Shown piece after piece: positions 33,990 through 45,913 of a stretch of DNA of 64,000 nt; within the stretch, counting starts at the first letter, position 1; each line of letters starts with the position of its first letter. The notes under the pieces are model-generated. The model saw only the letters and a list, made by a program, of their open reading frames with translations, did no database searches and was not told where the DNA came from. The translations under genes and the position numbers were made by a program. The stretch is taken from contig CM075760.1 in assembly GCA_037974335.1 (NCBI GenBank), positions 36,527,609 through 36,591,608 on the forward strand, written 5' to 3'. This stretch comes from Prionace glauca. Taxonomy: Eukaryota; Chordata; Chondrichthyes; Carcharhiniformes; Carcharhinidae.

Positions 33990-36330
33990 TTATCTATACT
34001 AATAATTTATCTGTTTACTTAAATATGGGTTTGGTGGATTCTCTATTGAGAATTTTAACAACGTTTCTTGTGATTCTGTTGCAAAGGGGTTTCAGAATTC
34101 CGCTGTTTCTTGACAATAGGGGCTGCTGAGGGATTCAATCCCAAGTTGTTGTGATTTTGTGTTTGTCTGTTGAGGTTACTGTGTGGCTTACTTTAAAAAC
34201 TGAACGTTGGTTCAACAATTCAGCGTTTCTGCAATGTTTAATCTCGGCGACATCTAGTGGCTGCGGTTTGTACTATCTACTGCAAAAGTGTTTGAAATCC
34301 AACGCAATATTTTTTAATAAAGTTCTAAAATTTCTAAATTTATCCAATGAAAACATTCCACTCACTCACAATGCTGGTGCTGCTATGCAATATTTTCGGG
34401 TTATTGTAAACATTAATTACTTTGGTGAATTGCGAATTGGCTTGAATTTATTTTCAACATTTCTGTAAATGTTACATTTGCAGAACTGTGCTGCTTCTGT
34501 ATGAAGAGGGGTTCAGTCTCTCAGTGATGCGTTCTTTTTTCTGGTGAGAACATTATGAATCTGGATGACTTTAAATACGTAAACTTTGTGAATTAATTTC
34601 GCGTTTTTGCATTTTTGAACTCAGTGACACTGAGCTGTTATTTGTTATTGACACGCTTTGTTATTGAATAACAACATTCTGTGGGTTTGCAACTTCTTGA
34701 CGCATGACTGCAGGCAGGAAACAGACAGGTTTTATTGTCTTTGTATTTTAAAAAAAAACTTAAGTGATAACGCTTTACGCCACTCGTTCAGAACATATTT
34801 TGTCTCTGCATTCAGAATTTGGGGTACCTGCAATGTTTAATCTCGGTGGCATTTGATGGCTGGAACTTTTACCATCCACATGTTTAAATATGTTTGAAAT
34901 ATGATCCAATATGAATAAAATGTGATAAAGTTGTTATGCTAATTCGTTGGGCGTATTCCACCTCCTCGCAATGTCATTGCTATTATTCCAGATTTCTGTT
35001 TACTTTAGTAATTGGTTAAGAGCTGGTTTGCTCGATTCGATATTGAAATTTTTTTCCAATGTTACATTTGATTCTGTTAAATGGATAATTGAGCTGCTTT
35101 TCCATGAAACAGATTCTTTCCCTCATTGATGTATTTTGTTGTGTTTCTGCTGAGCAGTTTCTGTGGTGCAGTCACAATGAATGTTTAAAATTTGTGAAAT
35201 GGTTTGGCTTTAGGGCATTATTTCTGCATTCTTTAAATTCGGTGTCATTGAGAGCTTAGATGTTTTCTGGTTGAATGCAAACAATCTTGGAATTCGAAAA
35301 TCCTTGTAGGGAGAAAACAAGCATGTTTGGAAAAAAAACTAAAAGATATCGTTTTTATATATAAATTTTAGCTAACGCTTACAAGATTCAAGTAAATCAT
35401 TACTTACAACGCTCATTCGGACACCCAGTCTATGCTGCAATCACAAACTTCTCATTAACAAGTTTAGTAGTAAAATTAATATAAAACAAACAATTATTAA
35501 TCGGTAATATAACTCCATATTCACCTAAGATTATTTGATGTTAATAATTTAGCAGTTATCCCGTTCTGCTGTGCTTTTCACACAACTAAAATGACCAGAA
35601 AATTTTCCAGACTGGACGTATTTTGTCACAATTCCAGAAGACGCTGCTTTTTGGCAATTTTCGTATCCGATTATTACATTTTGTTTTTTTCTATGCAGTT
35701 GCAACCAGATTACTCCGTCAAAGTTTTTTTAAAATTATATACCGAGATAATTAATTACTAATCTCATCTCAAAATTTGTGAAATGATTTGATGTTCCTCA
35801 ATTGCTTTTTGCATTGTTTCAACTCAGTGACACTGAGCGGTCCTGACTAAATGAAAATAAAACTGCGTTTGAATATTGTAGGGATAAAGCAAAAAAGTTT
35901 CGGGAAAGTAAAATAAATATGTTAGGACATTTTATTCATCTTAACTGATGCTTACATATTAAAATAAAACATGAATTACAATTCACTGTATCTCTGATAG
36001 GAACATTACACTACCCTGAATCCGTTATATTTGATGTGCTCATTTTCAGAAAAAAAATACATTTTTGCCCAGTTTTTTTTGAGGATTTGAGACCGACGGT
36101 GAGAGATAGTTAAAAGGCAAAGGGAGTTTTAAAATGAACATCAGGTTAATTATTTTTTTATTGATTACTTTGTTGTTGTAATTTGGCCTTGATCAATTAG
36201 AATCAAACAGCTTAAATACATTTGACAGAGCGAAGGTTTTCTGACAGATGGAATTCGCTGACACTCAAGTAATTGTTTATATGATTGCGTTTGAATACTG
36301 GTAAAGTGTCAACAGAAACTGGCGAGAAAT
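33990..36330 (+). repeat. Diverged ~600-base tandem repeats in the JH-CH1 intron
   Basis: The same landmarks recur about 600 bases apart: CAATGTTTAATCTCGG at 34232 and 34831; AAAATTTGTGAAATG at 35187 and 35771; CAGTGACACTGAGC at 34622 and 35824, with diverged forms near 35240 and 36257. At least three, perhaps four, units are present. The region is strongly AT-rich and carries no coding signal. Confidence 0.75.
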
Positions 36331-37280
36331 TGACAAGTTAATGCTTGAAATTCAAAAAGATTAATTTATATAAAACCTTATAAGATAAATACTATAAAAA
36401 TTGTATAATATTATGTCTCCCATTACTGCTAAACACAGTGTAGAATTATGGGAAGAATAAATGACAAAATAGAATAATTGATTCTATCAGAAACTTATGT
36501 TAAAATCTTATTAAATATTATAATGAAGAAAAAGTCTGCAATTATATTCTGCATCATGTTTCAATGTTGCAGAGGATTTGAATCAGTTGTCCTCTCTGTG
36601 TTTGCACTGTTTAATTCAGATCCTCTTAAATTAAACAATGTGTTCAGTAATTAAATTATATGGAAGGTCTAAATTACTAAATCTAGGAACCAGTATTATT
36701 GATTTCAATAATACTGGCCAGGCCGTTGCAGTCTATACAAAGTGTGAAGTCTGCATTTTTAACACGGTTCTCCGTTATAATAAATTATCTGTGGTAAAAG
36801 TAAAACATTACAATGTGATTAGATTTAAGTAAATGAATGGCAGATGTTTGAATGTTTCCATTCAGTAATTTGTAATTATTGTTTAACATTGAGATTTAAT
36901 TGTAACCTAATTATTTAACAATGTTGGGGACAGAAGCACGTTTTGAATGATTGAAAGCTCATTTTATTACAGAGTACAAATCAACTGGCAGAATAACTAA
37001 CTGACAATTAACAATAACTTAAAATATAATATTGATGCTAATTAATTTAAATCAAAATACCTTGAATATTGCACTGACGTGCAAAGTATCGTCCATTTTA
37101 CAGAATATTTAGTTGTATTGAAAATGAATTCAGAAACAAAACATTCCTTTACTCAGCTGTGCTCAGCTCGATAAAGTGTTTTGCCTTGATTATTTTGTTG
37201 ATTATATTTAAGAAATTAAATAGAATCAGGCAATGATTTATTCATTTATCAATGTAAATGTTTCTTGGTTTGTTTACTAC
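36331..37280. other. AT-rich intron sequence
   Basis: Part of the JH-CH1 intron. No supported element. A weak match to the 39-base unit below (CACTGTATCTCTGATAGG) lies earlier, near 35985. Confidence 0.4.
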
Positions 37281-37436
37281 TTATTGTGTCACCGCATATC
37301 TGTTACAGACATTGAAATGTTACAGTGTCACTGCATCTCTGTTAGGGACCTTGAACTGTTACTGTGTCACTGTATCTCTGTTAGGGACATTGAACTGTTA
37401 TTGTGTCACTGCATCTCTGTTATGGACATTGAACTG
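37281..37436 (+). repeat. Four tandem 39-base repeats
   Basis: Units start at 37281, 37320, 37359 and 37398 and share TGTGTCACTG, ATCTCTGTTA and GACATTGAACTG. Units 2-4 are nearly identical, and unit 1 is more diverged. The unit is a multiple of three, which explains the open frame, but it lies in an intron. Confidence 0.92.
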
Positions 37437-38685
37437 ACGTTAGTCTGTTATTTGAGATTGCTCAATTTCAGCGAAGTTATATTTTTACATAGTTTTCGAG
37501 AAGTGACACAGCGAAATAATTAAAAGTCGAATGGAGTCTTGAAATGAATATCAGTTTAATTTAAAATAGGTTATTGATGTTTCTGTTGTAAGTTGACCAT
37601 TGATCAATGAAAATCCAACAATTAAATTGACAGATTGAACAGATTGAAATTGACAGATTGAACAGATCTTTCTGCTGGGAACTCGGCTGTTGCACTGTTT
37701 GTGTCTGTTCAGTTTCTGTGCGCGTGGTCATTGTGTTGGGACCAGGAGTCTGCCTGGCTGGTGCGAAACCTTCTGGTCCCTTCTGCTGAATTACAGGGAG
37801 CGAAATTTGATTTATTTCTTTAATACACTTGTATCCGTGAAAAATGGGAGTTTGACTTGACGTCTCAGAAATGAGATCCCTAAAGTATATTGCGACCATC
37901 AGAGAGAGCAGAAACTTCAAACTGTAGAGGGAGAATTGGATGATTTTTAAGCAGTGATGCATTGGCCTTGGGAATGTTCGATGAACAAATGCAAAGTGAG
38001 ATTTACTATATTGTGCTGCCTACTACAGCAGTCCGTGAACTGTTCAGTATGACAGATGAAGGGTCAAATTCATTATTATTAGTTTTCTAAAGGCATTTTC
38101 GAGTCATTTGCTCGGCCAGAATTTGTAATCTTCCCTAATCGTTCCTTCAGAAAGTGTTGATGTGAAGCATCCTTAAATGACTGCAATCCATATGCTGCAG
38201 GCACTCGCCGTGCTGTTAGACAGGAAGCTCCAGTGACTATGAATGCACTGAAATATTGTTTCACGTCGGGATGGTGTATGTTTTGGCGGGGAGCTTGTAG
38301 GTGATAGCGTTCATATGTGGCTACTGCCTTTGTCCTGTTAGGATGTAAAGACAGCGGGTTTGGACGGTGAGCCTTGGTGAGTTGCTGCAGTGAATGTTGT
38401 ATATAATACAAACTGCTGACACTGCTTTCTTAGTGATGGGAGAGAGTGAATATAGTGAATGAGGGGGCGGATAATCTTGTGGATGGCTTTGTCTTGGGTT
38501 GTGCCAAATTTCTACAAATTTCGGCCATTGAGGAAAGAGGAAATTATTTAATTGTGACTGACTTGTGAACGATTTAAATGTTTTTCCAGCCGTTGACCCG
38601 CAGTCCGTATTGTGCTCACTTGTCACTCCCACTGACTGTGTGAGTGGGTGAGTATGTGTGGAGTGAGTGTGTTTTTCCAGACTGA
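37437..38685. other. JH-CH1 intron, no element seen
   Basis: Less AT-rich than the region upstream. The open frames show no recognisable domain. Confidence 0.35.
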
Positions 38686-38689
38686 ATCA

Positions 38690-39175
38690 GCCAGATAGAG
38701 ACTTACACACATCACACACTGCCACACACATAAATACACGCATACACACTCGCATATTCTCTCACACATACGCACATACATGTGCACACTTTTTCTCTGA
38801 TATGATCTCTCTCACACACCCATACACATTCTCTTTCTCTCACGGTCTACATCCACTACAAATACAAATACAAACTCTCGCTCTCTCAATCAGTCTCTCA
38901 TACCCTCATACACAAAAGCATTCACACGCACACTCCCCACACACATTCTTTCTCCCACGCAGACACACACACTCACATCAGCACAGCCTCACGCTCTCGT
39001 AAACACACTGTCTCTCCCACACTCTGTCACAAACGCTGTTGTCTCACATTTATTCACATACACTCTCTCAAAGCCTCTTGCACACGCATCTCTCTCTCTC
39101 ACACACACACAGACACTCACACAAATGCGCGCGCACATACACACAAACACACTCTCACACACTTTCCATCTCACA
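38690..39175. repeat. CA/CT-rich low-complexity region
   Basis: Degenerate ACACACTC and CTCTCTCACA repeats within the JH-CH1 intron. No coding meaning. Confidence 0.88.
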
Positions 39176-39204
39176 TACGTGGGAGTGATTATCCTTGACT
39201 TCAT

Positions 39205-39503
39205 AGAATAGAATCATAGCATCCTACAGTGCAGAAGGGGGGCATTCAGCACATCGAGTCCGCACCAACAGAATCCCACCAAAGCCTATTCCCAAAACCA
39301 ATCTAACTAGTTCCGTGAAACTAATGGGGCAATTTAGCATGGCCAATCCACCGAATCCGCATATCTTTGGACTTTGGAAGGAAACAGGAGCACCCGAAGG
39401 AAACCCAAGCAGACACGGGGTGAATTTACTAACTCCACAAACGATAACCCATATCGGGAATTCAACAGTGACGCAGCAGCGCTAATCACTGTGCCAGCGC
39501 ACC
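39205..39503 (-). repeat. SINE, nearly full length
   Basis: In reverse orientation all parts are present: tRNA-like head at the right end (GCACAGTGATTAGCGC), decayed B box, GTGTCTGCTTGGGTTTCCTT body, TGGATTGGCCATGCTAAATT and the CTGCACTGTAGGATGCTATG tail. It lies in the JH-CH1 intron. Confidence 0.85.
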
Positions 39504-39779
39504 CCCCACCACCACCTCCCCCCCTCCCCCCCCCCACAATAAAATTTGAATGAGGGTGGGATCGAGGAGCCCGAGTAAATCTCAAGTGAATACGTTTCGG
39601 CGGGAAAGTCTTCTCTGTTTGGAGTCATATTTAGCACAAAGCACGATGGTAATGGTTGTTGGAGGTCAAACATCTAAGTTGAGAAATCACTGCAGGAGTT
39701 CAGCAGGGAACTGTTCTGGGTCCAACAATCTTCTATTGCTTCATCAATGACACATTCCATCCAACATGAGGTCAGAAGT

Positions 39780-40320
39780 AGGTCAGTCACCGTCATTCAG
39801 TCACCCTCATTCAGTCAACCTCATTCATTCATCCCCAAACATTCATCCCCAATCATGCATCCCCACTCACTCGTCCCCACTTACCCCATTCACTCACCCT
39901 CACTCGATCATCGTCACTCACACTTACTCACTCAGTCACCCTTGCTCACTCTTCCACCCTCTCGCACTCACCCTCTCGTACTCACCCTCTCTCAGCTATC
40001 CACACACAATAAACGTCCCTCACTCAGAACCTCAATCATGTTCCCTTCATTCACACATCCCACTAATCACTCATTCTTTCATTCTAGCTCACAGACAATC
40101 ACTCACTTACCTTCACTCACACATTCAGCCACCATCACTGACCCACCCTCTCTCACATACCCTCGTTTACTCACCCTCAATCACTCATCTTCACTCATGG
40201 AACTTCACTCACCCACCCTCACTTACCCACCTTCTGTCACTCACACACCATCACTCATTTATTCTCACTCATTCAATCACTCATCCTCGAGCACTCACAT
40301 TCTCTCTCTCACACTCACTG
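39780..40320. repeat. CACTCA-rich degenerate minisatellite
   Basis: Loose repeats of TCACCCTCACTCA type over about 540 bases. The open frames are compositional. Confidence 0.85.
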
Positions 40321-40399
40321 AATCTGTGTGGGGAGGTCTGCAACGAGAGAGAAGAAAGATCTCAAGTCGCAGTTTGATATTCAAATGTGGTATTTGTCC

Positions 40400-40995
40400 T
40401 GGGAGTGCAGAGAGCTGGAGGGAATCGCTAGGGGCTCGGGACAAGGGACAACGGCAAAGAACCAGGGGAGAACATGAGGCATGGGAAAGGGCAGAGAGCC
40501 GGAGCGAGGGGGTGGTGGTGGGGGTGTAGAAAGCAGGCAGAAAGGGCACACAGCCGGGGGAACAGTGCAGAGATTCCGAAGAAAGGGCAGAGAGACAGGA
40601 GAAAGGCAGAGAGATGGGAGAAAGGCAGAGAGACGGGAGAAAGGACAGAGAGACTGGGGAAAGGGGAGAGAACCAAGGGAAAGGGCAGTGAGCCGAGGGA
40701 AAGGGCAGGGAGGCAGGGAGAAGGGTAGAGAGCCAAGGGAAAGGGCCGATAGCCGAGAGAAAGCACAGAGAGCCCAAGGGAAAGGGCAGAGTGTCAGGGG
40801 AAAATGGTAGGGAGTTGATGGAAAGGGTAGTGAGCTGAGAAAAAGAGCAGAGAGTCAAGGGAGAGGGCTCAGAGCTGGAGGGAATTGTAGAGAGACAGGT
40901 GGAAGTGCACAGAGTCAGGTAAAGGGGAAAATGAGCCATCAGGAATGGCAGAGAACCCGGGAAAAGTGCAAGAAGCTGGGGAAAATGGGCAGAGA
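40400..40995. repeat. GGGAAAGGGCAGAGAG minisatellite
   Basis: About 25-30 diverged units of about 20 bases (AGAGAGCCGAGGGAAAGGGC type), strongly purine-skewed on the + strand, within the JH-CH1 intron. Confidence 0.9.
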
Positions 40996-41319
40996 GTGGA
41001 CGATCGATGGGCTGAGTGAGGAGATGCAAAACCGAGCTAGCACCACAATGATGATCTGTAATCTCCGTGAATGATGGAGGAGACTTCAGGGCCCGAATGG
41101 CCAACTCTTACTATTAGTATATGATCCTTCAATTAGTCAATGTTGCATTTATTTGAATCTGTAATCACATTTAGATTTTCCTGGTCATTGAGTAAGTATA
41201 AATTATGTAGATATTTTTGAAGCAAAGTCACTAATCTTCGTTTTGTGGAGTGAGAAGCAGTGAGTTGGAGAGAGGAAGGGGCATCAATCAGGTTGAACAC
41301 AGGCAATTTCCAAAACTAG

Positions 41320-41445
41320 CGTGGAGATGCCGGCGTTAGGTTTGTGTGGGCACAGTAAGGATTCTCACAACACCAGGTTAAAGTCAATAGGTTTATTTGG
41401 AATCGCGAGCTTTTGGAGCTCCCTCATCAGGTGAGTGAATGATAT
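41320..41445 (+). repeat. Dispersed repeat (GTGGAGATGCCGGCG family)
   Basis: GTGGAGATGCCGGCGTTAGG, CACAACACCAGGTTAAAGTC, AATAGGTTTATTTGGAATCG and GCTCCCTCATCAGGTGAGTG follow the order of a repeat common in cartilaginous fish genomes. Confidence 0.75.
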
Positions 41446-41769
41446 GAATGAAGAGAAAATTTCTTCATCACAGAGCGCTATTATTTGAGAGATAAATACC
41501 GGCTCATCACAAAGTGCTGTTTGATAAATAAATAGTGGCATCAATAATGGAGAAAATCTTTGCTCTTCTCTGTTAATCCAATGAATGATATGTCATTTTG
41601 AGGAAACCAGAATTTTTTTTCCTTTTTTCTAATCTGATAGAGGTGGAGACAGGGATATGAGTTTCTACAGAGACAGCAATTCCCAACTGATCGAACGAAC
41701 GGAGTCTCAAAGGTGAATGTAGGTTTTAATCCGGAAATATGAGGATAAGATCGTAATTCTATTTAATGT

Positions 41770-41935
41770 TTGAGATACAAGCATAGAAAACAGAAGCTGC
41801 AGTAGGCCATTCATCCCTTTGAGACTGCTTCGCTATTCACTTTGATCATGGCTCACCAATATCCTGATCATACCTACTACCCATATCTCTTGATCCCTTT
41901 AACACCAAGAGCTATATCGAACACAGAAACATATT
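41770..41935 (-). mobile_element. CR1-like 3' end close to CH1
   Basis: GCTGCAGTAGGCCATTCATC, TTTGATCATGGCTCACC and ATCCCTTTAACACC are a diverged version of the 3' UTR of the CR1 copies, in the same reverse orientation. It ends about 70 bases before the CH1 exon. Confidence 0.7.
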
Positions 41936-42008
41936 TGTAGCAACATGTTTTATGACTTAATAAACACAAATAAGAGTCTGACTTGTTCAATCGCCTATTT
42001 TTTCCCAG

Positions 42009-42308
42009 CAACACCATCTTCACCCACTCTCTACAGCCTGGTCTCCTCCTGTCAGCAACACAACTCCGACGGCTCGGTCACCTACGGATGTTTGGCGATG
42101 GATTACGCTTCGGATGTCACCAAACTGATCTGGAAGAGAAATGGGCAGCAGATCACCACAGGGTTTAAGACTTACCCGTCAGTGAGAAACACGCAGGGAA
42201 CCTACACCCTGAGCAGCCAGTTAACCATCAGCGACTCAGCGGAAGAATGCCCCAATATTGACTGCGAGGTTCGACACAGTGGCTCAGTCAAGAGCGTTAA
42301 AATACCAT
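42009..42308 (+). CDS. IGHM: IgM CH1 exon
   Basis: Splices from JH (G|CA gives Ala) and encodes TPSSPTLYSLVSSCQQHN, then the domain Cys pair (VTYGCLAMDY and NIDCEVRHSG) around the core Trp (LIWKRNG). The early Cys in SSCQQ is the likely partner of the light chain. The exon is 300 bases, ends in phase 1 at a GTAAGT donor and has no stop. The LYSLVSSC and YGCLAMDY motifs are characteristic of shark IgM. Confidence 0.96.
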
Positions 42309-42439
42309 GTAAGTGTTGTGAAACCTGGCTAAGAGAGGGACGTTGTGATTGAACAGTATAAAGCTTTAGTTATAACTGATTTGTAGCACTCTGAAAAATT
42401 TAAATTGTGTAAAATCCAGGTAAATGTCTACTGACTGAA

Positions 42440-43190
42440 AAGTTGCTCAGAACCAGGGAACCATCGAAAGGTTACGGTGAAGAAAGAGGCCATTTAGCCC
42501 ATCATGTCTCTGCTGGCCAGAAGTGAGAATAAAGAAACTAGCCATGCATTTTAAGCCCACTTTCCAGCCGTCCTTGCTTCGTAGCTTTGCAGGTAAAAGT
42601 ACTTGAGATGCAGATCCAGATACATTTGAAAAGACCATGTTCCCTGGAAATTGAGCCCTCCTCATGGGGAATGAATCATTTCTGCCTACGTTCCTTCTAA
42701 TTTTGTGAACCACAATTACGTCACATCTCAGCCTCCTCTTTTTTCTAAGGAGAACAATTCCTGCCTATCCAATCTCGCCCCATGGCTGCAATTCTCAGGC
42801 CCTGGCAACATTCCTGTAAACCTCATCTCTCTCCAGAGTCATTTCGTCATTCCTGCAACATGGTGGCCAGAACAGTGCAGCTAAATCCAAACGTAGCCTA
42901 ACTAGTGTTTTATACAGCTCCATCATTGCACCATTGATATTGTATTCAATACCTCACATATTCGAGGAATTAATCCGAAATACTTGCTTGATCAACTTCT
43001 CCAGCTGTCCTACCATCCACAAGGACCTGTGGGCATGTACCCCAAGATCTTGCAATCCCTGGCAACCTCCAATTGTGTTCACTATTCCCTTGCTTTGTTT
43101 GCCCTCCCCAAATGCATTGCATGGCACTTTTGACGGTTGAATTCCATTCGCCATTCCCCTGCCAATTCAACAAAACCAAGGATACAATTC
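42440..43190 (-). mobile_element. Old CR1-like LINE fragment in CH1-CH2 intron
   Basis: Translated reverse strand shows a decayed distal RT region: an EFNRQ(K)CHAMHLG-like block, LQDLGVHVHRSL and AGQLEKLIKQVF-like pieces, followed by a 3' UTR around 42.45-42.52 kb (GAGGCCATTTAGCCCATC). Several frame changes. Confidence 0.75.
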
Positions 43191-43257
43191 TCAAATCGGC
43201 AGCTCTGGTGTTAAAATGAAAGAACTAATTTTTTTTTGTTGTCAATTGAAACTTCAG

Positions 43258-43590
43258 TAATATCTAAACATGTGTTTGTTGAAGGTGACATCCCCCCAAC
43301 TGTTATCCTCACCGTGAGTTCCAGTGAAGAAATCACAAACAGGAAATTTGCAACCATCGTCTGTTCAATCATCGATTTCCAGCCAAAGTCAATGACGGTG
43401 AAGTGGCTGAAGAATGGGGAACCCATGGATTCAGGAATTGTCACCTCTCCCGCCTGTCAAGTGAACGGGAACTTCTCGGCCAGCAGTCGGCTGACAGTCT
43501 CCGCTCGGGAATGGTTCAGCAAAGCGGTTTATACCTGCCAGGTCACACATCAAGAGCTCACTCAGAGTCAGAACATCAGCGAATCTCAGG
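43258..43590 (+). CDS. IGHM: IgM CH2 exon
   Basis: 111 codons, phase 1 to phase 1. Encodes [18 protein letters not shown], a Cys ([14 protein letters not shown]), the core Trp (VKWLKNGEP) and the closing Cys ([10 protein letters not shown]). An extra Cys in SPACQVNG may take part in inter-chain bonding. The acceptor is CTTCAG and the donor GTAAGA. No stops. Confidence 0.95.
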
Positions 43591-43619
43591 GTAAGAGTCT
43601 CAATCCTAGCAAAAAAAAA

Positions 43620-44740
43620 AGAACAAATAACAATACAGCACAGGAGCAGGGCCTTCGGCCCTCCAAGCTTGCACCCATCATGTGTTCCTAACTAGACCAT
43701 CTAGTTGTATCCCTCGATCTCCAGTCTATTCGTGTGGCTATCTCTAAGTCTTGGATAAGTCTTAAATGATCCTAAAGTGTCTGCCTCAACCACCTTGTTT
43801 GGTAGTGCATTCCGGGCCCCTTTGCCCTCTGTGTAAAATACGCATATCAGTATTGAACCTTGCCGCCTGCCCCCGTCCCTTACCTTGAACTTGTGACACT
43901 TTGTGTTTGTCACTTCCACCTGGGAAAAAGCTTCCAACTGTTCACCCTATCTATGCCCTTCATAATTTTATAAGCTTCTATTATGCCCGTCAACATCCCT
44001 TTTTTCCAGGAAGAACAACCCTAGCTTACTGAATCTCATAGCGAAGACCCTCCATACCAGGCAACATCCTGGTAAACCTTTTCTGCACTCTCTCAAAGCT
44101 TCCACGACCTTCTGTTAATGTGACCACCAGAACTGGATGCAGTCATCCAAATGTGGTCTAAGTAACGTTCTATATAACTGCAACATTGTATGCCTACGTT
44201 TATACTCTATGCCAAGTCCAATAAAAGCAAGCATGCCATATCCCTTCTTCACTATCTTTTCCAGCTGAGTTGCCACCTTTAAGGATCTGTTGATTTGCAC
44301 ACCCAGGTCCCTCTGTGTGCCTATACTCCTGATGGTTCTGCCATTTATTGTATAGCCTCCCCCCCACCCTATTAAATCTGCCAAAATGCATCACTTCTCA
44401 TTCTTCAGGATTAAATTCCATCTGCCATTTCTCCACCCAATTTTCCAGCCTATCTATATCTTGCCTATGTTGCAGATGGTGATTAACATTGACAAAGATA
44501 TATCTATCTTGACAATGCTCATCACTGTCGGCAACTCCAGCAATCTTTGTTTCATCCACAAACTTTCTAATCAGACCAGCAACATCTTCTTCTCAATCAT
44601 ATCACAAACAGCAGGAGCCCCAGTACAGAACCGTCTGGAACAACACTAGTCACCGAACTTCAATCAGAAAATGACGCCTCCACTGCCACCCTCTGTCTTT
44701 TATGGCCAAGCCAACTCTGTATTCACAGGTCACAGCACAG
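43620..44740 (-). mobile_element. CR1-like LINE fragment in CH2-CH3 intron
   Basis: Reverse strand shows RSIGTQRDLGVQINRSLKVA, KKGYGMLAFIGLGIEYK and RPHLDDCIQFW, then a C-terminal LPNKVVEADTLGSFK piece and a 3' UTR around 43.63-43.68 kb (GGCCTTCGGCCCTCC). It belongs to the same subfamily as the 54-57 kb element and is disrupted by several frame changes. Confidence 0.85.
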
Positions 44741-44877
44741 GGGTAAAATGCTGCAAAGTGCATTCATCCTATTATAAATCAATGACAATACCTTGTTCCT
44801 GAGTTCACATGGTATATTTGTTCGGGAATGCTGCAATGCTGATTCATGAGAATGATACCGCTGCTAAAATATTTTAA

Positions 44878-44946
44878 TAAGAACATAAGAACATAAGAAA
44901 TAGGAGCAGGAGTAGGCCATCTGGCCCTTCGAGCCTGCCCCGCCAT
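44878..44946 (-). mobile_element. CR1 copy 4: only the last ~69 bases
   Basis: The 8-base tandem tail plus AAATAGGAGCAGGAGTAGGC, CATCTGGCCC and TTCGAGCCTGCC match the young CR1 3' end exactly, then the sequence stops at CCCGCCA. An extreme 5' truncation, in the CH2-CH3 intron. Confidence 0.92.
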
Positions 44947-45097
44947 AAAGAGAATAATTTCACAGAGCAACCGGTTTGCCATCGTCTATAGAAGTTTAAA
45001 GGCGATATTAATATCTCGAAGGCGACTTTTTCTCCTTCACGCTGAATACTGCTCTTCTGAAGGGGAACTAGGGTTGATTTTCATGTTTCATTCACAG

Positions 45098-45406
45098 ATC
45101 CTCCCCAGTGCCATGATACCACAATGAAGATACAGCCACCACCAATAGAACAGGTCTTACTGGAGACGACCGTGACTTTAACCTGCATCATTTCCAATGC
45201 TCCTTATGGAGTTAACGTGTCCTGGATCCGAGACAGGAAATATTTGAAATCAGAGATTGCCGAAAAGGCTGGAGAGGATCCTGGCAGCCTGATCAGCACA
45301 TTAAACATCTCGACACAAGCCTGGCAGAGAGGGGCTGTGTTTGAGTGCGTGGTGAGCCATCAGGATCTGCCAACTCCTTTAAGAACATCCATCCACAAGG
45401 AAACAG
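45098..45406 (+). CDS. IGHM: IgM CH3 exon
   Basis: 103 codons, phase 1 to phase 1. Opens [11 protein letters not shown] with a Cys suited to heavy-chain pairing, then the domain Cys ([13 protein letters not shown]), core Trp (NVSWIRDRK) and second Cys ([11 protein letters not shown]). NVS and NIS sites could carry N-glycans. Acceptor TTCACAG, donor GTGAGC. Confidence 0.95.
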
Positions 45407-45913
45407 GTGAGCTGAGAGATTGAAATAATAAATGCGTCACTGTGTCTATCTCCAGTTTAAGTGCGCTTGTCAATTTTTATTGTTCAGTGTATTAATGGTC
45501 TCCCCTGAATGGAAATTCTACTAACTAAAACACCCTGGACTGGTAGATATTTCAACGGGGAAATTTAATGTGTTAATGAATGACAAGTGAACTGAAGGTT
45601 ATGTTACTGGTTTGAGATCAAACAAGGAGGCAGGAGCCTGATGTCGAGTATAAAAACCAGAAAACTAAAAGAAAAAAAAACAGATCTTTTGAGTCGAATA
45701 ACTGATTTTGTGCTGTAAACTTTCTGAAACTTTCCAGTCCGCCCCCCTGAGTTATTTGAGAAAACGATTGTGTTCACCTCTCCCCCAAGGTGGACGTCAA
45801 AAATGGAAAAGTAATACCGAAAGCGAAGCACATTTTTTTCTGATATCCAGCCAGCAGTTCCATCCTCTCATAAATTCTTCAGTTTATTGACATTTATTGT
45901 ACATTTTCTGCAG
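45407..45913. other. CH3-CH4 intron
   Basis: About 500 bases. No element seen. Confidence 0.9.

Noticed and set aside
37233-37523. 96-residue frame with internal repeats (CHCISV)
   Set aside because: A 39-base tandem repeat keeps the frame open; it lies in the JH-CH1 intron without start or splice context.
39747-41104. Open frames of about 110-270 residues on both strands
   Set aside because: Two minisatellites within the IgM intron explain them.
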